A model generated the notes under the pieces. That model was not told the DNA's origin. It saw nothing but the letters and a program-made list of their open reading frames with translations, and searched no databases. A DNA stretch of 64,000 nt from Lentinula raphanica (Eukaryota; Basidiomycota; Agaricomycetes; Agaricales; Omphalotaceae), in the NCBI GenBank assembly GCA_027919835.1, contig JANVFP010000022.1:558001-622000 (forward strand), in the 5' to 3' direction. The position numbers and the translations under genes were made by a program. Positions 1 through 12,357 of the stretch are shown here, piece after piece. The number at the start of each line of letters is the position of its first letter. The stretch's first letter is position 1.

Positions 1-431
1 GACGCCTAGCTCGATGTTGGGACTAGAGACACTGATGAACTAGGGAGGCTTAGTGGAGGCGTTCGGACTCATCGCTCGTCCGACGTGAAATGCTAATTAT
101 CATGATTGGGACTGCGTGGAACTTCGTGCGTTGGAAGCGAGCGTGCAGAGGAGTTGTATCCCATTCAGTACTTGCTCTTCTTATACTCATATTTCTCCCA
201 GTGATCGTGAAAAGAACTTATACCGGAAGGATGAGACGAAAGACTAGATGTTAATTTATTCTCTACCTGAGGTCATATTATGCATAATTTCGTCTGTACA
301 TAGCCACGTTCTTACTTTCGATGAAAACACAGCAACGCAATTCTTTGGATGCCTACTGATACTGTACATATACAGGTTGCTTCACTACTAATACACATTG
401 GTTGAAAAATCACTCGTGTCGTACTGACATA
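1..431. other. intergenic, no gene seen
   Basis: No reading frame here resembles a protein, and no RNA gene or repeat was recognised. The segment lies downstream of the catalase stop codon and probably holds its 3' UTR. Any gene to the left lies outside the window. Confidence 0.5.
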
Positions 432-3035
432 TCAATAAGGGATTTTACTAGTGAGCCCTTCCAGCTCCCTCTCGTAGCAACGATGCTTGCTGATTTCATA
501 GGCGAAGTTACTAATAAATCCCTTGTCACCACCGTAAGCGATGTTGAGGACGTCCGTCGCCACACTCTTCAGAGAATAGGTGCCAGCGGTCGTGACGCCG
601 TAAGATGTGACAACGGTATTGGAATCACCTGAAGAGAAAGAAACCGCAGTAACGTAGTTGGATATCGCGAAGGCGATAGTCTTAGATCCTACAACGTGTG
701 CCATGAAGCAATCAGTCCTCAAATCAACCGTACAAGAAAAGATCCTTACCCTCGCCAATTCCTGCAATTGCTTTGCAGTGAGCGAATGCTTCTGCGATCC
801 AATGTACGACTCGACCATTCTCCCTCAATGTCTTTCCGAACGATTCGTTGCCCCCGGGAATATACAAAGCATCGTACATCGTACTCCTCTGCCCTTCGAA
901 GTGGTGGTCTGCGAAAACACCTTCCCCGCCACCCGATGGAGAAATTTGTCCTCTGCGAGGAGCAATGACGAAGGGGACAGCACCGCCAGCTTTTAGGGCA
1001 GCTTTCATGACCGTCACAGCCGAAGAATCGAACCCATCAGCTATCAAAATCGCAATTCGACGAGACTTAATCGTTGGCTGCTTGGGTGCGAAGTCGAGTT
1101 GACTAAGTCCAACCGCTTTTTTACCGTGGTTGTTGCGAGCAGGTTTATCGGGTACTACGCCCCCTACATTGTTAGCGACTTCTTGAGCAAGGTCGAAATC
1201 GATGTTGTTCAGGAGCTGAGTGTAGTTCTTGTACACGACAGGGTCATCGCAATGACTCAGCTCGAAAGAGAACGCGGCGACCAAGTGAGCGCGCTCATAC
1301 GGGGTGAGAGAGTTGACGAACGTTTGAGCTTGATTGTAGTGTTCTTGGAATTTAGACGATCGGACACGTTGTTTGATTCCGGATACTTTTTGTGGGAAGC
1401 TATGATTTACAAGGGAGATTAGGACTTTCAATTCGCAGATGCACCTCCGAACTCACTCCTGGTATCCACCTTTCTCAACAGGTACGGGTGGAGCTATACC
1501 TTTGCTGTTTGGCCAATAGTTCTGGCGAGTAGCATTGATACGAGACTGATGTTGCCCATTGCGTTGGAAGTTCATGACCGGACACACGGGTCTGTTGATA
1601 GGAAGCTACGAGCACCTCTGAGCCTCGGTGTTTGACATTTTGAACAGGAACTCACCTGCTCCCAGTTAATGCCCAAACGAGTAATCTGAGTATCGAAATA
1701 CGAAAAATTGCGCCCTTGCAACAAGGGGTCATCACTGAAACCGATCCCAGGAACGACATGAGATGTGCAGAACGCAACCTGTTCAGTTTCGCTGAAAAAT
1801 TCGTCGACAGTCTTGTTTAACACCAGTTCTCCGATTTCCTGCAAAGGTACAAGCTCTGTAGGCCAAACCTTGGTCGCATCAAGGATGTCAAACTCGAAAT
1901 TATGTTCATCCTTTTCGGCGATAGTCTGAATGGCTAAAGTCCACTTGGGTGGCGCGCCATTGTTGATAGCCTCTTCGAGATCTTTGCGATGGAAATCCGG
2001 ATCCTGGCCACAAATTTTGAGGGCTTCGTCCCATACGAGAGAATGTACTCCAAGCTCGGGCTGCCAGTGGAACTTAACAAAGGTCCGCTCGCCGGCAGAG
2101 TTTATGAGAGTATAGGTATTAACACCGAACCCTTGCATCATTCGCAAAGAACGGGGAATGCCTATAGAATGTATTAAGTTTGAGAATAGACAGACGAAGG
2201 TAGCAACCAACCTCGATCCGACATTACCCAACAAACCATATGTGCGGTCTCTGGCTGCAAGCCTACGAAATCCCAGAACGAGTTGTGTGCGCTCTGACCT
2301 TGAGGGACTTCATTGTGAGGTTCCCTATGGTTTGGACATCAGTTTGAAAATGGGCGTGACAGGTGCAAGATACACATACGGTTTGACTGCGTGGATAATG
2401 TCGGGGAACTTGATTGCATCTTGGATGAAGAAGACGGGAATATTATTGCCGACAATGTCCCAATTCCCTTCCTGAGACGAATGAGCCATGTACTCAAGCG
2501 CATATAATCAGCAAGTTACCTCGGTATACATTTTTACGGCAAAGCCTCGAACGTCTCGAACAGTATCGGCGCTACCGCGCGAGCCTTGCACAGTACTGAA
2601 CCTCACAAAGACAGGTGTGGTACGCGATGAATCAGTGAGGACAGGCGCGTAAGTGTACTTGGAGGCAGGAGAGCCTTCGAACGCTCTAAAATAACCGTGC
2701 GCTCCAGCTCCACGAGCATGGACCACTCGTTCGGGGATCCTTTCATGGTCGAAACGATGTATCTTCTCGCGACCAATCTGGTCTTCCAAAAGAGCGGGTC
2801 CAATAGTGTTGCCATCGGAGGCGCGAAGCCTAAAGAAAATGTGGGTTTAGACAACTTGAGCATCTTATGACACAACTTCTCACCAATTATCGGTATCAGA
2901 TACAAATACACCATGATCCGTCGTCAGACCGGAGGAAGACGACATAGTGACGGTATCGCGCTTCAAATCCGCGATTTTGGCGTTACTAGTCATGCTGGTA
3001 AAAGCTTGTTGAACGTTTTGGCCTACGGTGGACAT
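432..3035 (-). CDS. large-subunit monofunctional heme catalase
   Basis: Decomposes hydrogen peroxide to water and oxygen. About 730 codons join over roughly eight exons, which fits the large-subunit clade (small-subunit enzymes are near 500). The start ATG (3035-3033) opens [20 protein letters not shown]. The distal active-site block [20 protein letters not shown] lies near 2730-2770 and carries the catalytic His. [21 protein letters not shown] follows it, and the catalytic Asn lies in GNNIPVFF near 2440. The proximal heme segment is [12 protein letters not shown] near 1690, with Tyr as the expected iron ligand. The C-terminal part (from about 1400) contains [16 protein letters not shown] and [11 protein letters not shown], the flavodoxin/class I amidotransferase-like domain of large catalases. 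The last exon (about 432-690) is joined through a GTAAGG donor. No signal peptide is seen, so a cytosolic or peroxisomal enzyme is likely. It is tandem to and downstream of glycerol kinase on the same strand. Confidence 0.95.
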
Positions 3036-3293
3036 GGAAAAGAAGAAGAAAGAGGATTCAGCGACGCTGAATCGTTATGCCTTTTGACTTGGATTCTCAT
3101 TTTGTGTGACGTGTTGAGTTGCGAAATGTTCGATGAAAAGAGTCGTCATGGTCAAGATCATCGTAAACCGTCTATGAAGCTTACGTCACACAGTGGAAAA
3201 CCACAGATGTAGCTCCGGTCACTGGCACAGAGTTCTGGAGTAGTTTATAAGTACGTATAAAGTAGTATATGGTCATACGCTTAAGATCCTACA

Positions 3294-5453
<2,160 letters not shown>

Positions 5454-7446
5454 CGTTGCAAAGCCTGATTCCTGACCTACAGTGTTACCCCACAATCAAA
5501 TGCGAGAAGGGTGCACAAAGTGAGGAAGAGGGGTATGAGGATACGACGTGGATATTGGAGTCAATATAAAGCAATGAGGATAACACGGGAGCTGATAGGG
5601 CCGTTGCGGTACTACGACGCTGGCACACGTGAGACGGTTATAACGCCTCACAACTTGGCATCAACGATCGAGATAGGAAACTGGGAATGGGGAAAAAGGA
5701 GGTAAAGACGCTGGGATATCTGGGATATCAGCAGGCTTTAGCAGGGTGCTAGAACCGCGAAAGGAATCAAGAACCCAAGTCCTTTTTCAGACCAATGATA
5801 GCCCTTCCAAAACCGACTGATGGAAGACGTGAATGACGTGCGAGGTTGAAGCGAAGGGGAAGAGTCATAAGACTCGAAAATGAACGGTCCGTCAACGTTT
5901 CAGGTACCAGAGCGGGAGGACTAGGGCATTTGCCATTTTGCGAGTTCGTGAAAAGATAACTTACTCGACATGCCACGACACACATTGATTTGCGGGTAGC
6001 TGAAGAGGGATTTCTGGCCTGCATAATGTCTTGATAGAAGAGAGGCCCTATGTAAGTTCATCAACCTGTTGATAGAATATCTGCAGTAGTACAAGTTTCT
6101 CCCTCACATTAGAGCGCGTTTGGTTCCGGAGACTGAAAGTCTCGGTCCGCCGGACACCAAGGACCGTCTGAGCCCACATCCCGTCCTTTGCAACGACAGC
6201 GTTAGCAGCATCACCCGCGAGGAAACCCCCTCCTTCTTGAGTATAGTTGTTTTGGTTGGAAGACAGAGAAAGCGGCAGAGAGTCAGACCAGGACCTGTTG
6301 GACGGCGAGACGCGCACTTTCGCACGGCGTGATTTGTGCATGACTCACTGGACAAGTGCGCCACAGATTCGGAAATTCAAATTGAACCAGAACTTCGACG
6401 TTGCATTTCTCAATCTTCAATATTTCAATTTACAAGGGCGAAGAAACTATGCTGGCTCATCTGATCCTATTCTGAGTGGCTCATATTCAAAAAAAGCTGC
6501 TCATGTCTCCGCCTTTCCCCAACTTCTGGTGGCAATAGCAGCGAGTATCTTTCAAATCACGGCTATACTTGCCCAGCTCGAATCAGCTCGATACGACTCT
6601 TCCCAGAACTCAGTTGATTTGTCAACAGCAATATTGTTAGTAGTCGGGGTAAGTGCAGTGCCGCCGAGGAAAGGAACTTGAAGGTAGAACCTCAGGAGAC
6701 GATATCCTCTGGACATGGCAGAACAAAAAAAATCGAGTCACTGCTCGAGTTCAATCGACTTGACTGCAAATTTTATTTTTGCTATCGCCGACCGTTCAGT
6801 CTATCGTTGTATCGAAGACTACACTCTTCCTGTCGTTCTATTAATGTGCCTCCTGGGTAGGTTCGGCTTGCAAGATACAAGCTGGCTTCAAACGACTCTC
6901 GACTCGCAATGGAACGACATGCATAGGTTCCTGCAGAGTCATCTTTTGACTGCCCTCTTTTGGACGATAACTCGAGGCTGTAATCATATTCGTCTGAAAT
7001 ATCTTTTCTCAAGTATTTACCAGATCTCAGCGGGATCGATTCAAACTCAACGCTGAGCCAATAATATATGAACATAACCAATGATACACTGATGGACGAT
7101 TTGTGAGTAGTCCTACACGTCCCCCGTGATTCCTCTTCCTTGATACTAAGACACAAACTCTCAGTCTGGACTGTCAGGTGCCTCCTAACGCTCAACAATT
7201 CTCAGATCCTCGAGCCTCAGATTGCTATAGACTGCGTCAGCCCCTCTTACAATCACTGCACTTTTTCAGAAAGTCAGGCTATAACGGGCATAACTTTCGC
7301 TGGGCGTTCATGCAAAGAAGACTTTTTTCAATCACGCAACGGGACTTTCCTTTGGTGTACAAGGGGTGCATGAATCAGTTCCTTCAGATAAAGGTTAGCT
7401 CTATCATAAATGGTCACTTCTTCACTGGAAAATTGCACCCACCGAA
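5454..7446. promoter_or_regulatory. 2 kb region between glycerol kinase and aquaglyceroporin starts
   Basis: The two glycerol genes point away from each other across this interval, so both promoters must lie in it. No confident gene is present. One weak candidate on the minus strand joins two exons between about 6053 and 5767 through a good GTAAGT donor and reads to KKDLGS and a stop, but it matches nothing I know. Near 5710-5730 the palindrome GGGATATC occurs twice in tandem. No known factor site can be assigned by eye. Confidence 0.4.
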
Positions 7447-9020
7447 ATGTCCTCGTCTTTAGTATCCTCAGAGCCCTCATCGCCAGATAGTCCCAGCGAT
7501 AAAAAGCACTTCGAACCAGATGAGCTACCAATCCATGCGACATCTGAAACGCCGAACAGGCGGTTGGTGCATCCAAACTGGTGGTGGAAGTACCGGTGAT
7601 TTTTCTCCCTCTCGTACACCGTTCTTGAACAATGTCAGTTCATTACCTTTCGTCGCAGCCAAACAATCCGAGAGATAGCAGCAGAGTTCACTGGAGTGAT
7701 GATCCTCATCATTTTTGGGACTGGCGTTGTTTGCCAAGTCATTTTGTCGAGCAATCCCGGGGTCGCACCGACACCCAAAGGAGTCAGTAGTCTTTAGTCC
7801 ATTACCTTTTTCACCTAGTATCATGTCTCCTCTAAACACATGCACCACAGGAATATCTGTCTATCAGCTTTGGATGGGCAGTCGGTAATATTATTCATCG
7901 TCTTACACGATGTTCACACTAATCCATGCACCGTAGGCACTGCTCTGGGGGTCTGGGTTTGCTTGGGTAATGTTCGTTCTCTCCTGACAACCGTATCAGT
8001 ACTAACAGTATATTTCCAGGTATTTCTGGTGGACATATCAATCCTGCGGTGAGTTCAATCGCTCAACTGATTTCGGCTCATCCTCAATCGTGCTCTGTGG
8101 AGATCACCATTGCTTTTGCAACTTGGAGGGGATTTCCCTGGAGAAAAGTTCCTGGTAATGGGTGGGCTCAAATAATGCGAGTCGCATGACTGATGATCGT
8201 TTCTCTAGGATATATCTTTGGTCAGCTCATGGGTGGCGTTGTCGGCGCTGCCCTTGTTTACGCAGACTACTTCCACGCAATCGATATATACGAAGGAGGC
8301 AGAGGCGTCAGAACGCTCAAGACTGCTAGCCTATTCTCTACATACGCGGTGAGCTATCTGACCATATCCGAGTCGTCTCCGCCAAGGTTTCGCATCTGAC
8401 ATCAATCGTCTTCTAGCTCGACTACATGACCAACGTCTCGTGTTTCTTTTCCGAGTTCTTTGCTACCGCGATACTTGTCATCGTAATCTTGGCCACTACA
8501 GACAAAGGAAACGGACCTCCGCCTCCGGGTCTACTTCCTCTTGTATTGTTTATCTTAATCTTAGGCCTCGGAGCGTGTCTAGGTATGGAAACTGGTACGT
8601 ACTGATTTCCCCCCAATCATCTGCTGAATCTTTCTAACGCTCATGTGAAGGTTATGCGGTGAATCCCGCGCGGGATCTTGGACCTCGCCTGCTGACCTCC
8701 ATGGTTGGGTATGGCTCCGCTGTATACACCTTTCGAAAGTAAGTCCATCCTATTACATGGTTCCAGGTGGCTTATTGTGCGAATTAGTCAATACTGGTTA
8801 TGGTGTCCAATTCTTGCTCCGATACTTGGAGCGCAAGCTGGTGCAATGTTCTACGATGTGCTTTTATTCAATGGGAGGGAAAGTATAGTGAATAAACCGT
8901 GAGTTCATTCCATACCGCCCCAGGTCATCCATCTCCATAAGGTCGCTTTACTTACTGAGAAATTTGGACAGTGATGCAAAGGCTAGAAGAATGATAGCTG
9001 AGGGGGATGAACTTGTGTGA
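7447..9020 (+). CDS. aquaglyceroporin (MIP-family glycerol/water channel)
   Basis: Plasma-membrane channel for glycerol and water. About ten short exons join into roughly 330 codons. After a hydrophilic N-terminus ending in [16 protein letters not shown], the first helix reads [17 protein letters not shown]. The first half-helix motif is [20 protein letters not shown] and continues into WRKVPGY, as in fungal Fps-type channels. The second is [14 protein letters not shown]. The Asp after NPAR is the residue that marks glycerol facilitators rather than strict aquaporins. The last helix reads [19 protein letters not shown] and the frame ends in EGDELV and TGA. Every junction uses GT-AG; the one near 8740-8785 needs the later of two acceptors to restore the conserved YW. 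A short channel without the long regulatory tails of yeast Fps1. It pairs functionally with the adjacent glycerol kinase. Confidence 0.95.
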
Positions 9021-9270
9021 TCTTGATGTATACTCACTCTTCTTTTTCCTGATATACACGTTATTGAAAGTGAACCGATCTCGACAGGACCTCGGTATAC
9101 CTGGCCACAAATACTACACAGTTTGTAGAAGGTCGAGTCGTACATAAATAATAACTTCATTGCAGTGTGAGAACGCGATTGAAAAGCAGGAAAACAATGG
9201 TGGGTGTCACAGAAGGGAAGTCGATAAAGATAAGTCCAGGGGTACAAGAAACGAGAAGCGGAACAGTTAT

Positions 9271-10352
9271 TCACAGGAAGAAAAGGACAGTGACGGCAAG
9301 GAGGGTGACGAATGGCAAGGATGCTTGTCTCGAGAATACCGCAGCATTTGATGATGATCCTGCACTAGTTGCTGAGCTAGATGACGTAGATCCAGACCGT
9401 GTTGTCCCACTTGTAACCGATGCCGAGCTACTGGAAGTAGTGGTAACAGACGAGGAAGCTATAGTAGAAAATCTAGAGGAAGACGCGGTAGTAGAACGGA
9501 TACTTGAAGTTGTAGGGGATATCGAAGTTGTGACTGTTCCAACAGTGATTGTAGACAGAACGGTGTTTCCACTGGACGCACTCGATCCTATGAGGGAGGA
9601 CGGCACAGCGATGGAAGTTGTCGCAGAAGCAAGCGGCGAGGAAAAAGAACCATTCATATTGTTGAGTCTGTACGCGATGATCAGTCGCTAGATAATGCGA
9701 TAGTGATCATGATACGTGCCTGAAAAAGGAGGAATAACCTGTGTACTTGGTGCCATTTACTTCGAGATTCGTGGAGGTGAACGCAATATAGCTGAGCAAG
9801 AGCGTTTTGAATCAGGATGCGCATAACTGAACCAAATTGCACAGAAATCAACTCACTAATTGCTAGCATCTGGACCGGCATTGGGAATAGGCTATTTATA
9901 GTGTGATTAGGGGCAAGTAAGAGGTCGATAGGCAATTGATTGGGCTCACAGTGAACGTCAACGACTGGGTATTAGCAACATCCACTGGAGTGATTGTTTG
10001 CACGAGTTGCTTGAAGTAATTCATGGTAAACGCGTGTTTCTTGGGCCAGAAGAAGCCGACATAGGATGTGACTTACCATGTTCCCAGTATAAAGTCCACA
10101 GGTTGAAACGCCGATTTCTGAATTCACTGGACTTGTCCCGTCGTCCAGCCATTGAACAGTACAAGGAGATCCACCACTACAAGTGGATCCTGCTAAAGGT
10201 TGAACAACCTGAATATCAGTCAAGAAGGTGAGTGCGAAAATTTGTTTCAGAATCAGAAAAAAACACACATAAATAGCAGCTCGGACGACTGCAAAAGCAT
10301 CCAGTGCTACGAACGCCAACGCCAGGGCCACCGTGAAGGAAAAGGAGTACAT
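9271..10352 (-). CDS. Ser/Thr-rich GPI-anchored cell-wall protein (Kre9/Knh1-like N-terminal domain)
   Basis: The start ATG opens MYSFSFTVALALAFVALDAF, a clear signal peptide ending near AVVRA. The next exon reads DIQVVQPLAGSTCSGGSPCT followed by VQWLDD, the N-terminal fold of Kre9/Knh1-like fungal wall proteins. Later exons give QLVQTITPVDVANTQSLTFT, IPNAGPDASNY and YIAFTSTNLEVNGTKYT, all in family order. The final exon (to 9271) is almost purely Ser/Thr/Ala and ends in a hydrophobic tail, SLPFVTLLAVTVLFFL, expected to be replaced by a GPI anchor. About 260 residues. The role in wall organisation is known for the family only and not shown here. A paralogue of the same architecture lies at 14809-15629. 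It converges with the aquaglyceroporin gene. Confidence 0.85.
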
Positions 10353-11044
10353 TGAGTAAAAGAATGACTGTTGAATGAGTGTTGTTTTGGGTAATTTTTT
10401 TTCTTGTTATTCGAGTAGATGGAAGCTGTATGGTTATGGCATATACGAAGCAATAAGAGCGCGAGTGTTTTAATGGAGAGGTTTCAAGTTGAAGTCGTGA
10501 TTTTCGTTGTGATGGTCGTGAACCAAAATAATTCGCTGTATGACGTAATCAACGAGTTGCTGATTGCGGCGGACTCGTTGACCACTTTGTTCTTCAACTT
10601 CTTGCCAATGACACTGCCAGATCATCCACCTCACAGGCTGAGGAAGCTCCAGCCTCAAGCCTTGAGCTTGAACTGTCAGATATGGAAACTACAATGCCCC
10701 AGAGCTCGAAGATCTGACGGTCGACCATCCAGGGACCAGCAAATTCAACGCATATGAGTCTGGCGGATAATTGTGGGTTTCATAGGGAATCATAGCATTG
10801 AGGGCGATGAGCCCTTTACGATTCAGAAAGCAGTCCTCCAGAGTCCACCTCTTTTTCGTGCACTCCCATCAGCCGTTGTCAACCTAAAGAGATTTGCTGG
10901 TCAAATCCCTACCTGGTATATGATGTGTCTTGATCTTTTCAAGATTCATGGCTGAACATTGACTTCGTCGTGATCGTTTGACCAGACAATTCTGTTTTGT
11001 CCTCTGTATCGTTCCCAAAAAACATCGCCATATCTTGGCTCTTG
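10353..11044. other. intergenic, no gene seen
   Basis: The 5' side serves the GPI-protein gene on the minus strand. A 112-codon open frame on the plus strand (10419-10757) has no protein-like features. No RNA gene or repeat was recognised. Confidence 0.4.
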
Positions 11045-11437
11045 ATGCTTTTACCGCTGCAGTTGCTGTCCATATTCTTTCTCCCGACACTTTTCGTCAC
11101 GGCCCATAGCCCTGTCAATGATGCTACTTATATCAGTAAGTCTGCATGTATCTCCAATGCCAGTGTAAGCCGGTGTTCTCACAGCAGTATCTTTGTAGAC
11201 ACCATGACAACTTCGGATATCGCACCTCACAGTGACAGTCCACCTGTCAGCGATGTTACTGAACATAGTAAGTCTGTATGTATTTTCAGTGTATGTCGGC
11301 GTTCTCATATGACATTCCTTTGCAGAGATTACATATCACATCTGATATCGCAATCAGGCGGATTGATCATCGCGGTCACGATAGCCCTGGTCTACGATGC
11401 CAGCCACCTTGGACGAAACTTAGAAACTCTACGTTAA
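11045..11437 (+). CDS. possible small secreted or membrane protein with a duplicated exon
   Basis: Speculative model. The ATG at 11045 starts MLLPLQLLSIFFLPTLFVTA, which looks like a signal peptide. After HSPVNDATYI a GTAAGT donor (11136) can be joined to an acceptor ending at 11198. The next exon reads TMTTSDIAPHSDSPPVSDVT, and a second GTAAGTCTG donor (11268) can be joined to an acceptor ending at 11327. That gives NYISHLISQSGG and a hydrophobic LIIAVTIALVYDASHL before TAA at 11437. Both introns are phase 1 and lie in a duplicated 132-bp unit. No family is recognised. The region could instead be untranslated leader of the next ORF. Confidence 0.25.
   Translation: MLLPLQLLSIFFLPTLFVTAHSPVNDATYISKSACISNASVSRCSHSSIFVDTMTTSDIAPHSDSPPVSDVTEHSKSVCIFSVCRRSHMTFLCRDYISHLISQSGGLIIAVTIALVYDASHLGRNLETLR
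11104..11335 (+). repeat. imperfect tandem duplication, unit about 132 bp
   Basis: Two consecutive copies share (C/T)AGTAAGTCTG(C/T)ATGTAT near 11134 and 11266, then similar GTGTTCTCA/CGTTCTCAT blocks and acceptor-like ends. The upstream CCTGTCA(A/G)(T/C)GATG blocks are also shared at the same offset of 132 bases. Confidence 0.6.
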
Positions 11438-11540
11438 CCCAACGACTGCTTTGCCACGCAGCCAAACTAGACTGGGACTCCGACATCATCCATAATCCAA
11501 ATTGGCCTTGGGTAGCTGAAAGACTCACCAGTGAACCCGC

Positions 11541-11930
11541 ATGAGTTTCGGCGAGTGTCTTAGTGAATCAATGTCCGAGGCCAAGAAGTTCGAGGAGGTG
11601 TTAGATGGATTGGTATCTCGAGTTTTGTTCCAAGGGCATTTCGAATTCATCAAGGCTGCGATGTGTTACATACTTCACTACCGCGTCATTGGTAACATTC
11701 AACCACAGCAATTCTTTGATTTGATCGATTCTTTGTTGTACAAGGAATTGAAACAGTTATGGGAGTTGTACGAGTCGAAGAGGGTCGCGACGATGAAGGA
11801 AGACCCTAAAGACGAGGAACATGAGAAGTTGGAGGAGAGCATGCTGCATCGTTTGGCCTGGTTGAAACGAAGGACAAAAGTCTTGTTTTTCGACAACCTA
11901 CTTACCCAGTGTCTTGACTACGCGTTATGA
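11541..11930 (+). CDS. hypothetical helical protein, 129 aa
   Basis: A single open frame begins MSFGECLSESMSEAKKFEEV and ends FFDNLLTQCLDYAL. The composition is rich in Leu, Glu, Lys and aromatic residues and predicts an all-helical cytosolic protein; a charged stretch EDPKDEEHEKLEE sits in the middle. There is no signal peptide or membrane segment. I do not recognise a family. An overlapping open frame just upstream in another phase (11278-11544) ends in NPNWPWVAERLTSEPA, which also looks protein-like. The true gene may therefore start further upstream through an unseen intron or a frameshift. Confidence 0.5.
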   Translation: MSFGECLSESMSEAKKFEEVLDGLVSRVLFQGHFEFIKAAMCYILHYRVIGNIQPQQFFDLIDSLLYKELKQLWELYESKRVATMKEDPKDEEHEKLEESMLHRLAWLKRRTKVLFFDNLLTQCLDYAL

Positions 11931-12357
11931 AGGTTGTTGAATACATATAATGGGGGACCTGCTCTTTCTTCCCTTCCCGCTGTCTTTACCCCGTTAACGG
12001 TGTACTAAGTATGCATAACTAAGAAAGTGTTTCAAAGAATTTGAATCCAGAATTCATCATTGGGGTGGGACAGTCACGTTCTTCTCCCATGCTTCCCCAG
12101 ATTTTGTCTCACCACCTCTTAAGTCTTTTCCATCCTAATGGCGACTTTTGGTGCCTTTACACTAATTACCCAAGAAGAAAAGTGACAAATTGATTACCAG
12201 TCCGCCATTCTGCCTTGCACCTTGCAAATAGTTCTGTTAATCTTGAAGCCTTCCTAAATCATCACAATTTAGCCTTTCCGTGCACGCGACATATAGATTT
12301 GCAACCCAGGAGCGTCAGGAATAACTTAGGAGTAAAGAGAACAGCTCAAGCCACCTG
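11931..12357. other. intergenic
   Basis: Lies between two genes on the same strand. It should contain the 3' UTR of the small ORF and the promoter of the molybdopterin-domain gene. Pyrimidine-rich blocks occur near 11960-12000; no other structure was recognised. Confidence 0.4.

Noticed and set aside
6048..6364. Minus-strand frames containing LAGDAAN, like a flavin monooxygenase
   Set aside because: The motif is isolated; no nucleotide-binding or other monooxygenase block is found nearby on that strand, so chance is more likely.
6247..6681. 144-codon plus-strand frame upstream of the aquaglyceroporin
   Set aside because: No domain, signal peptide or conserved composition, and it lies in the interval that must contain the promoters of the two glycerol genes.
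9167..9691. 174-codon plus-strand open frame rich in Val, Glu and Asp
   Set aside because: It is the antisense of the Ser/Thr-rich stalk exon of the GPI protein; Ser/Thr codons read backwards give this acidic composition.
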